This document shows positions 32,158-44,100 of a DNA stretch of 50,612 nucleotides, one piece after another (within the stretch, counting starts at the first letter, position 1; the number at the start of each line of letters is the position of its first letter). Source of the DNA: Acanthaster planci (Eukaryota > Echinodermata > Asteroidea > Valvatida > Acanthasteridae). A model generated the notes under the pieces. It ran no database searches. It was not told the DNA's origin and saw only the letters and a list, made by a program, of their open reading frames with translations. The DNA lies in assembly GCF_001949145.1 (NCBI RefSeq), contig NW_019091362.1, forward strand, positions 258,529 through 309,140, read 5' to 3'. A program made the position numbers and the translations under genes.

Positions 32158-35100
32158 ATGCCGACAACGTGTATAGCCGGTGGATGCAGCAAAACGTCGA
32201 AGGATGGTGTCAGTCTTCACTCTTTCCCAGCTGATCCTACATACCGGACGATTTGGGAGGACAAAGTCAAGTTAACCAGACCTAATTGGTCCGGTCCAAG
32301 CAGTTCCTCAAAACTCTGCAGCGATCACTTCGAACCATCTTGTTTCGAGAGTGGTCTGGAATATCTCTTCGGTATCAGCGTAAAGAAAAGGCTGAAGCCT
32401 GAGGCCATACCTACAAAGTTTGCACCTGCAGGCAAAGAAAAAACGAAACCAAGGAACGAACGGCGCAAGCCCAAAGGAGCCTTCCGTAAAAGGAAGAAAT
32501 TCAGGGTAGGCCCTATGCCATAGCCTAGGGCCCTATTATTTTTATGATCATGGGCCTAGTATTATTATTATTATTATTGAACGTTATTTTTATAGCCTAG
32601 GCCTACTCTTGTGGTCCGAGTAACTTGGACTCAACGAAGGCGGTGTGAAGTTAGTTAGGCCTAGGCCTACTTATTACTTATTTCCTTTTTGAAATTTGTT
32701 ATTCAATGTTGAACAAGTAACAATTGATTCGATATTCAACGTTACTTTTAAGCTTTGGCGACCGCTTAGGATGCACATCCCTAGCCAGAGAAACAATGGA
32801 GTGCCAAAGGGACAAAAAACAAACAGCGAAACCTACATTTGAGGGCTTGTTTGACCACAAGAAATGCCATGCCCTGGGCTGCTGGGGTACAAGGAGTCTC
32901 ACTGATTGATGAGAACAGATTCATTGTAATCTCCAGTCCCAGGCGGCATGCGGGGCATGGGTACTTCTAGCCCCAGACTGGGGGCCAGTCTACTGGACTT
33001 CTCCATATCCTAGGCCCCACAGCAGTCCATTCAAAAAAAGGGGACTCAGTGAAAATGCCTTCTATGAAACTCCCTCTGGGTACATGGATCTCTTACCCCA
33101 TCGATAGCGCCTAGTCTGATGTATTACTTTGGGGGATTTCCAATTTGTAGAAATTCATGAAAATTTGGTTTCGATTTGGGCCATTTGTTAACTACAGCAA
33201 CTAGGCCTAACTCCTGATCGCTGACCGATGCCACATACAGTCTGGATCTGTTGGGTCTGGGAACCAGACAGCATTAAAGACGGTTATCCTATGTTAAAAA
33301 GTCAATTGGTAGAGTCCAAGTTACTCAGACTATCACTGAATAGTTCAACACCCCTAATACCGTCCTGCGAAGGTATCATGTTCACAGTCACTAGGTCAAT
33401 GTCACAAAAAAATAATCCACTTACATGCAGCCAAGTTTAAGTGTAATTAGAACTCAGCCAAACCAGAAAAAGAGGCATTTTCTTGGCAACCCACGGTACA
33501 TGTACATATAGCCTTACAGGGTTCGTGCCCAACCCGATGCACTTTTCAAGCCACTCCATGACAATTACAGCTAAATTCATGGCTGAGCATGCTGAGTGTG
33601 AGGTGGTGTGTGACTTCTAAGTCAAACATTTTGAATTCCCCAGGCAAACAGGGCTGAGCACTCACACTAAGCCATGAAGCAGTTGTGAAATCAGCTTGAA
33701 AGGTACAATGGACAAATGAACATATGTTTGAATGTGGGCATAGAATCTAATAATTCTCCTGTCATGTTTCGACGTAAATTGCAGGTACATGTGCTAACTC
33801 ATTGCAGCATGTACCAACATGTGAGAGAGGGACTTATCCTCAAAAATTCACATTTTAACAAGAACAAGATCAGAATTGCATATACAAATGTGTTGTGTGT
33901 GTTCCAAATAAAGTTTCTTTATTTTTTATTTGTAAATGGCATGTTCTTCATAAGATGGACCAAAATGCAACTCTGGATGTCATTTTTCAAAACTTCTAAA
34001 AGAGTGACTTTGATCGTGTAAAATACAAATTAGCACCTTCAGATTTATAAAAATGATTATGTGGGGATAATTAGGCACACTGTGCTCATTTGGTGGACAT
34101 TTGGTTGGTTACCAGTGCAAATCAAATGGAGTTGAATTCATTTAAAGTTTTACGTCAAAGTGTTTACACAAGAGGACTTGATTTTAAAACTTCTCTCAAG
34201 AAGGAGAATTCAGTATATTTTTGACTGATGTATTTTATAGCACCTAAGAAATAACTTTTTAAAAATATAAGCCATGAAAATAGAGCGCAAAATTGACAAA
34301 AAAATGATGAGAAAAGTTTGGCTCTCTTCATTCTCTTACTGTTTAAAATCACTCTCACTATACCAGCATATCTGCCAGGTCTTATACCTTTGAACCACCG
34401 AAAATTATCTTTAAGTTTGGCTGCATTAGAAATGTATAATGAGTACAATATGTTCGTTGTGAACGTCATATTTGACAGAATTTTGATGACGTTTGAAAAA
34501 AAAAATGCATGATGGACAAGAATGCTGAAAATGCTGTCACATGTACAGTAATGCTTGAAATTTCCATGTTCATTTTGCTGCTTATTTTGGAGATATCCCC
34601 GCTAAAAATTAAATAAAAATTAACAACTCTGAGCATTAGATTTTATTCATGAATTGTATTTTATGTCTCTTTTTTTTCTGAACGTCATTCAGAATGACCG
34701 ATTTTCTTTTGAGAAACCTTGGTCCAAAGAGAAAAATCGCAGAGTGTTGCCATTCTGTGCAGGGGCTCATAAATATCGAATGAAAAAGAGGGCACACTAT
34801 CTGGGTTGATGTCAAAGGTCAAACAGGCCACAATGCAGTGTAACATTTCTCTAACGGCACCGTGAGAGAATGATGGAAGCCGCAAAATCGCCACAATCGG
34901 TATTTTGGACTTCAGTTTTCCAAAACGTACTAGAAGCAAATGTGAGAGGTTCAATCGTAACAGAATGATGGTTTGGCAGTGCTTTTTTTTTTAAACTTGT
35001 GTTATACATCTATTTGGATTTTACTCGCTATTTTTTTGTGGTCGATTTTTTTTTTACACGTATGACAGAATCAAATGACGTTCATGACTGCCAATTTCAG

Positions 35101-38100
35101 GACCTGATTAATTGTGAGAGGTATTTTGTGATAATGATTTTAATATGTGTAAATATTATCACCTTACACCACATATAAATCTGTGTAAAATAACTGTTGG
35201 GATTATCACTCCTTGGTAAATTTTAGTGGCTAGGATTTCAACAGGTTGTTCACGTCCGTCAAAAATGCTGACGTTCAAGACTTTAATTAATTAACTCCAA
35301 TTAAGTTGAAAGGTGGACAGGGTCATCATTGTTCCAGATATCAGCCATGACTTCCCTCATTACATCAGACATTGGGAATTAATTCACTGCTGTTCACTTC
35401 AGGAAAAATGAACCCCCAAAGTTGAACATTATCAAATGGTCCATACATGTGTATTTTGAGGCCTGCCAAAAACACTCTACCTTTGACAGTTTCCCTATTC
35501 ACAATGCGCAACTTGATCATGTACTTGTATTAACATTTGATAATACTTGCTGCTTAAAAACACTGGCACCGGAATACGAGACGGTTTAATCCATTTCTAC
35601 TTTTCAAGAGTCTGTGTGTGCCGCAGCGCGCAGAATTTGCCATGTGCATGCCAAGTCCATGTAACTTATAAGAAGATTCTTTGCACAAGGAGTATACCAT
35701 ACAATGGACGAGAGTGTTCGAGAAATGACAGTAAAAATTTTTGAACAAAATCGTCAGAAATCTGTCATAGATTGACTTCTTTTGACTCTCTGACTAAAAA
35801 AGGTACATACATGTAGAAGTATTTATGATTATGAATGGGAATAAATATGTGCTTGGCTGGTCTTAGACTAACGTTTAAGACCGGCTAAGGAGACTGAATG
35901 CTGATAATACCCTCACCTGTGGCTTGGGCATTATTCCTACCCCTTCTCCTGAACCTAGAATTAAACACACGTAAGACTGGCCAAGCAAATACATGCATTT
36001 ATACCCTTATTTTAATCAGCAGATCAGGTTGCGTACGTGCCACATGCACACTTTTTAACTTTGACGTAATTTTGAAAATTACACTTTGATTTTTCATTTG
36101 TGTAATATTATCACATAGGAATTGTATTTTGTGTCTCATCAATTTAGATTGTTAGCCAGGTTTTTTAGAATTTCATGTTTGAAATTGAAATTTTGCTTGT
36201 AGATTCTAAATGAGGTTCTACCAAAGAAACAACAGATATCAGATGAAAAAACTGGACAAGATGATGGAACAGCATCAGTAAGCAGACGGTGTGAGAGCAG
36301 ACTGTGTATTGAACAGAAGGCTACACAATCCTTGCCAAGTGTCCATTCTGAAAGTGGTGTCAGTGGACATGATGATGAACATGTTGTGCCAGACGAATGC
36401 CTTAGAGGTCTGCCTCGACAATTTGTGCAGCCATCAACATCAGAAGAGTATCAGGACTCCGTAACCAACTACCAGCAACTGCCTAGCAACGAGCTGTCCG
36501 TACCACGTTCATCTGCAGTCCCTGTCAAACTGGAGAAAGCCCAGGATAATAGTAGTGTTAAAACCAAGAGCAATGAACAGTCATCCAGTCAGAGCCCAGT
36601 ACATTCACCAAGTAATACCAAACCTGTGGTTAAAGCACCAATCAATGTTGTATCAAAGAAAGGTTTGTTGAGCACTGCTGCAGAACTATGTACAGCAATC
36701 CAACAACAGCAGCCAGGCAGCACAGGTAAAACTGTGTATTTCCTCGTTGATAATGCAGCCCCAACACTTCCCTCCCCGCCTCCTGTCATTTACATACGTG
36801 TAGTGAAGCAGAAATTACAGGGTAATGTTGGATCCCAGCAGCAGGTATGTGAACAGAAGCAGCTGGTGTTCCCAGGAAATCCGACAGACTCTATACTTCA
36901 ATCAAACCCAGGACTTATCAAGACTGGCTCTGTTGGACAGCCTGTACGGGTAAATGTTCAACAAGAGAGTTGTCAAGAGTCCAAGAACGATGTAGGAAAT
37001 CAGCCGGAAGCACCTGAAGAGAAGCAGGAGACTACCCAAGGAGGTCAAAGTGTTCCTGGGCCAAGATCTGATTTAGGTTGGATCAAAACTGAACCTGGAA
37101 CTGAGCAAGAGTTGTTGAATATCAAGAGAGAATATGACAGTGGCGTCGGCTTTGATTTCACTTGCTCAAGAGAAGTAGTTCAGAGAGAAATCTGTCTTGA
37201 TGGAAACAAGGATGAGAATAATGTGGAAGTCGTCGTGAAACAAGAATTATTTGAAAGAGCAGAGAATGAGAACAGTGGTGTTGGTGATCAGAGAGCTGGG
37301 GATATAAGTAATACTTGCCCTCAGGAAGGTGACCAGAATTCAGGACGTGATGAAAATGCAGAGATATCTGAAGATGATGAAGATGATGATGATGACCATT
37401 TGGAAATGGAAGATGATTCTAGGGACGAGGACTATGTCCCTGAGGTCAAAGTTCACGCATCTAGAAAAAAGGTATTCAAAATTTTAATATTTAGTGTGGG
37501 CATGATTCAAGGAAAAATCAACCAATTTTGGGGGGGCAGGGAAGGGAACCTGTGAATGTTTTTATGTACAGTGTACATTAATGTTTTGCAACCTTTGTTA
37601 GGTATGAGGCTACATTTTGAGGTTTTTTCATGCTTGTGGAAAGGAATGAAAATTTATCTTTTTCTCACTGTTTTCCAGAAGCTAATTTTTTGCTCCTTTT
37701 GTTGGGGGCATGGCCTTCCTTGATACACCCTATCTACCCTTGACAAAATTCAAGGAAGATTGAGAATTAGATATTTTTCAAGATTTTTCAAGGAGTTGAA
37801 GAGTTTGTGTTTAGATGTTTTTTAGGGAAGCTACCCCATTTCTTTGATGCTATAAATGAACAATGAAAACATTAATCAGTAGTTACAAATTGTGGCAGGT
37901 TTCAAAGAAATCTGACAAACTTGAAACTGACAACATGTACATGTATGTGCCTTTCCTGTTAAAACATGTTGGTCAAAGTACTCTTATGTACTGGTATGCA
38001 ACAAATTCCAAAGAAATAAACTGAAAAGATAAATAAATGTAGTTGTTGACATGAGTCTATATCTCAGAAAAGCAACATGTTAGCTTTTTCCGAGCAATGA

Positions 38101-41100
38101 ATTGGACATAAACGGGAGTGATTATACAGTAGGCCTACAGGTACATGTGCATGTATCTTGGTAGTAAAATTGCCAGAGATTAGAGAATGTAAGAATCCTA
38201 AATCTACTCTTCCAATTGAAACTGTGGTCTGATTGCAGATTCCCTGGAAGGAATTACTATACGTAGAAGATGAGAGGTAGTACATCCAACTGTTGATGTG
38301 TCTGACTTTTTGAGTTTTCAATGGCAATTCTCTGCTAATGTTCTGAATTCCTGTGTAGAAATGGGGAGGAAGAGTTTTACGCTGCAGACAAACTGATCAG
38401 AAAGCTTCCTCAGAGCTTGAGCAAGGTCAGTCAGATGAGGTAGATGGAGAATCAAAGAGCAGTGATGGCTCAGAGGGAAGTCTGTGTTTGTCATCAGACT
38501 CGGGAAGTGACATGATTTCATCTGATGATGACTGGGATGAAAGAGAACGAAGGGAGAGGCGAGTGCAGAAAAAGAAACAGGGGGAAAGGTAAGTTCATGA
38601 AACTCAAATTTGGGGCGGGGGTTGTGCCATATTTTATGAATAATGGATGTTTAGGAGTAACTTGGTAAGGATAACACAAGATGATTTAATGAAATGGAAT
38701 TGAACAATCTCACAGTCACCTCATTTAATTCTTACCATTGCACTCATAAACATTCATTTCTTGTATAACAACCCTGAATAAGTCCCAGCTTTACTTATGA
38801 ATTTACTTTTCTTGTGACTGGAATGCAATGCTCTATCTACCTTCTTGTACTGTACTTCTATTTCGACATTGCTGCCACGCCTTGTGCTTGGATAACTGAA
38901 TCAGTGGTGCATGACCGACAACCAGGCCTTGACTTTGAGCTGATTTTTATCAATTAGCCCATCAGTCAAGTTTATTTATTTATTATTCCATTTCTTTACC
39001 CTGGGTATGTCCAAACAGTTACAAATTGGTTTCCATTGGGGCCCTGCGACCATTACAAATTAATAAAATTGGTACAAACTCATGATGAAAAGTCAAGTTG
39101 ACAAATACGACAAACGTTAATATTTACAAATACAGACCACTAAAACACCATACACATGTGAACATTTAAATAAGGCATTAATTAAATACTGAACACGGGA
39201 TGGGCAAAAACCCCGCAAAAAACCCTATGGGGAAAAAGAACACAGGGAAACTCACGATCTGGCTCTATTGAACATTGGCAACCAAGTTAACAACTCCATA
39301 GATCAGCATTTGGGACTTGGAGCGTAGCATTCTTTTTTGGTTAAAGGGACTTTAAGTGCCTTGTTAACTGAGTACCTTGTTTCACAAATCTGTGTGAATG
39401 GCATAAGCAGACTTGTCATATACTGTGGCGCCGGTGGGTTTGGCTGGTGGGGGTGCCAGCTCGGAGCTAGCTGGCTGCCCCCACTGGTATGCGAACGGCC
39501 TGCGGCTTTCCCGCTTTGCGCCTGCGCAGTCCCCGTCTAGACACCTCGTGACTGGAGCTTTGTGTGTCAGACAGCCCTTTTGCTTTCGTCAAAATAAACA
39601 CAGCACTTTTGCCTGGAACAGAGATTTGAGCCTGACCGAGTAGTTCTTTGTCAGCGTCAGAGCCCATAGACAGGACACGCTACAACTGGAGGCAGCGGCG
39701 AGACGCTGGATACAAGAAAATCAGGTAAATTCTTCGCCTATTCTGTGCCTTGGAGTTGGTGGATGATTTGGATTGGGTACCGAACTCGCTGGACAGCTCA
39801 CGGGTCCGGTGCTACGGGTGCCGCGAGTATGGGCATTTCTGCCAGGATTGCCCGCGTGGGAGGGGAAGGGCGGCGCCGTCCAGGGCCAGCTGCTGGCAGA
39901 GCCAGTCTCGATGGCGTCGCTGGGGCCGGCCCCTGCGCCGCGGCCATTGGCGGCAGAGACAGGGCCAGCGGCCCGACACAGGGAGACGTCGGCGGTGCCG
40001 GCGAACCGGGCCAACTACGCCATCGGCAAGCTGGCCGGCAAGAGAGTGTGGGTGCTCCTAGACACGGGGGGGGCGTAAGTCTCATGTCGGCCAGGGTCTA
40101 CTACGCGCTTGCCGGTGCTGACAAACCCAGATTGCAACCAGCTGGACTGTCTCTGCGGATGGCTGATGGTAGCCCAATGAGAGCGCACAGGGTCGCCGAC
40201 TTCAAACTGCAGCTGGGGGACCAGTGCACCCTACACACCTACACCGTGGCGGATGTCGAACCCGACGTCACTGTGGGGATAGACTTCATGGCTAATCACC
40301 ACTGCGAGTGGAGGTGGAGTGACAACTCACTCATGGTTGATGGCAAGCTGGTTCCCCTGGAGGGGCCGAGCTGCAAGCCAGTGGGGGCACGGGTCCAGGT
40401 GGCCGAGAGCGTGGTAATCCCTGCCAGGCACAAGGTGATTGTGACCGGGAAAGTCTGCGGGGATCGTGCCCAGGGAGTGGGGATGGTGTACCCCAGCTTG
40501 GCGGCCATGGACCACTGCCAGGTGGCCGTCGCGACGGGTCTAGTGGATACCAGTCAGGGGGCAGGGCCTGTGAGAGTATTCTACCCGATGGGGAGTCTAT
40601 AAGGGGAGTCTTCTTGCCATATTCGCCACCGTGGAAGAAGACACAGTGATCGACCCCAAGGAGAGTTCTCAACAGGTGGTTTCAGAGCCGTGCCCTACAG
40701 AAGGTTCCGTTTGGAGCCCCGAGAGCGGTCCGGCGGGCCACGGTTGCCAGGTGGGTTCCTCTCGGAGCCCGGGCGATAGTGTGCCTGCCCACCTGCAGGA
40801 CCTCCTGGACCTGGGAGCCGCCTACCTGGACAGCGAGGAACGTGCATGGCTGGCGAGCCTACTGGTAGAGTTCCAGGGTACCTTCACCGGGCCGGATGGC
40901 AGGCTTGGCCAAACCGACTGGGTCCAGCACCCAATTAACACAGGGACAATGGCAACCTCCTCAGCGGCTTCCGATGCACAAGTGGTTGGAAGCCCAGAGG
41001 CAGGTGGACAAGATGCTGGCGGATGGGGTAATTAAACTGTTGCACAGCCCCTGGTCTTCGCCGGTGGTCCTGGTGCAGAAGAAGGACGGGTCTGTGCACT

Positions 41101-44100
41101 TCTGCGTGGACTACCGGTGGGTCAGTGCAGCCACCCTGAAGGATGCCTACCACATCCCTCGGATGGAGGATAACTTAGACGCACTCGAGGGAGCCAGGTG
41201 GTTCAGTACCCTTGACTTGGCCAGCGTGTACTGACAGGTCCGCTTGGCGGAGGATGACTTGGAGAAAACGGCTTTCGGGATGCAGAGCAGCCTCTACCAG
41301 TTTACCATAATGCCCTTCAGGATCTTTAACGCTCCGGCCACCTTCGAGTGTCTGATGGAGTGCGTCCTGCGGGGTCTCCAGTGGTAGGTGGCCTTTGTCT
41401 ACCTGGATGACGTGATAGTTTGGGGGCGGACCTTTGAGGAGCACTACCAGAGGCTGGCCACGGTGCTGGGGCGGTTCTGGACCGCCAGGCTCAAACTGAA
41501 ACCACAGAAATGTGACTTTTTCAAGACGGAGGTGTCCTTTCTGGGCCACTTGGTGTCAGCGTAGGGGGTGCGGAGGGATCCCGCTAAGGTCGCAGTGATC
41601 CGTGGTTGGCCAAGGCCGGCGAACGTGATGCAGGTCCCAAGCTTCCTGGCCCTGGCGTCATATTATCGGCGGTTTATTGCCTACTTTGCCGAGATCGCCC
41701 GGCCCCTCCATGCTTTGACAAGAGCCAGAGGGAGTTTGTGAGGACAGATGCCTGCCAGACGGCGTTCGAACACTTGCAAGATGCCCTAGCTACGGTGCTG
41801 GTGTTGCAATATCCGGACCCAGGGAGGCACTACATCTTGGATACCGATGCCAGCAACTGCACTATCGGGGCTGTCCTCTCCCAGGAGGGGGAGCACGGAG
41901 AGCAGGTAGTGGCTTATGGGAGTCATATGGGAGAAACTATTGCACCACCCGGAAGGAGCTCCTGTCAGTCGTGCACTTCATGCTCTATTTTAAGCTCTAC
42001 CTGTTGGGGAAGCGCTTCCTGTTGAGGACAGACCACGACTCGCTGCGCTGGCTCTTTCATTTTAAAGAGCCAGAGGGGCAGACAGCCAGATGGCTACAGA
42101 GGCTGAGGTGCTACGAGTGCGACACTGAGCGGGGCAGAAACACATCAACGCTGATGCCATCTCTCGGATACCCTGCAGCCAGTGCGGGCGTTCCCAAGAG
42201 GTTGACCAAGAATGTTACACGGGGCCGGCCCCTCCGGTGGATTTGGCCCCCCCTCAGAGCTGGCCGCCAGAGGCAGAAGATGAGTCCCTGGCCAACATGG
42301 ACGGAGAGGAGGATGACTCAATTATGGATGGGTTTCCCCACGTCTGGGACCTGAGCAAGCTAGCTCAGGAGCAGCAGGACGACCTGGAGCTGGGACCAGT
42401 CCGCCAGTGGCTGGTGGCGGGGAGCGACCGGCCTGAGTGGGAGGACATCTCCGACCTCGGCGCCGGGGTCAAAAGCTGGTGGTCTAGATGGGACACACTG
42501 CGCCTGTTCTGAGGAGTCTTGCAAGTGAAGTGGGCGAGGGCTGACGGGGGACCCCCCACCTGGAAGATCGCCATCCCGCAGGCCAGGGTGCCCCAGGTTC
42601 TACTTCTTGCCCACAATCACCGAACTGCTGGACACCTCAGGGTCGCTCGGACCATGGCTGGACTCAGGCAGGCTCCTGTGTATTGGAGGGAGATGAGACA
42701 GCAGGCCAAGGAGTGGTGCCAGAAGTGCCATCTCTGCGGTTCTAAAAAGTCCCCTCCGTGTCCCGGGAGAGCTCCGCTCCGACAATAACTGGTGGGGGCC
42801 CCATGGATCGCCATTGACCTCACCGGACGCCTGCGCTGAACCAAGGCCGGGAACACCAGCATAATGGTAGTGGCGGACTATTTCACGAAGTGGGTGGAGG
42901 CATATCCCCTTCCGGATCAGACGGCCGAGGCCGTGGCCAAGACCCTCGTGGAGCAGGTGATCACACGCTTCAGGACACCCCTCAAGATCCACACAGATCA
43001 AGGGCGGAGTTCGAGGCGGGCCTGTTCCGCGGGGTCTGCCGGCTGTTTGGCATCCACAAGACCAGGACGACTCCTTTCCACCCCCAGTCCAACGGCATGG
43101 TCAAACGGTTCAATCGAACCGTGAACACCATGCTTAGCTTGTTTGTGGCTGAGAATCAGGATGACTGGGACGAACATCTTCTCTACGTCCTGATGGCCTA
43201 CAGCTCCTCCCAGCACGATAGCACCAGGCTCACCCTGAACATGCTCATGCTTGGGCGGGAGGTGGGACTTTCCCTGGACGTCGTAGTCGGGTCATTGGAT
43301 GAGCAGGTGGAGACTACCGAGGCACTAGATTACGCCGACGAGCTGAGAGCGAATCTCACCCAGGCCCACGAGTTTGCCCAGCGACACCTGAGGCGGACTC
43401 AGAGCTACCAGAAGCAGCAGTATGACCGTCGCGCCCAGGGGGCCGGGTTCAAGCCCAGTCAGGGTGTTTGGCTGTTCACCCCCAAGAATAAGGTCGGCCG
43501 CGCCCCTAAGCTGCAACGGTGGTGGAACGGGCCCTTCGCGGTGCTACAACGCCTTAACAATGTGACCTACAAAGTGCAGTGTACCGCCTGAGTGAAGCCT
43601 CAGATCATGCATCACAATCGGCTTAAGCGCTACCTGGGCGACGTGCAGCTAGGATGTTGAGAGCGCGCAGCCCACAGAGCCCTGGCCGAGGAGGCACCCT
43701 TGCAGGCAGGGGGGCAAGGAGCCAGCGGATCCAGCCCCTGGTCCTGCCCGCTGGGGCCCTCTCCCCCGTTGAGGAAGGGACCGCACTGGAACCTGTTGAC
43801 GGGGCAAAATCAGGACACCCGGGCCGGAACGGCAGTGTGTCGAGTGGGGAGAACTCAGACACAAGCAGCCAAGGAGGCAGCGCACCGGCGGAGCCATCAC
43901 CGTGCGAGCCGGAGGCGGGGGCACGTGCGTGACTCGCAAGGGGCGGCAGGTTCGTCACCCAGTGCAATTCTGCCCCACGCTAACTCCTGAATCTCCCTCT
44001 GTTTCTTTCCCCAGGATGGACCGCTTGGCCTGCCCCCACTGTCAGCGAGTATTCCGCCAGCGGACCAACTTGCGGCGACACCTGAAGACGGCTTGTCCGG

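Noticed and set aside
32506-32523. THAP exon read through to a TAG as a short 121-residue protein
   Set aside because: A GT donor follows the last matching codon and the exon at 36203 continues in phase, so splicing is more likely, although a short intron-retained form cannot be excluded.
39721-40672. Long minus-strand and alternative-frame ORFs across the Gypsy element
   Set aside because: They are shadows caused by the high GC content; the domain matches are all on the plus strand.
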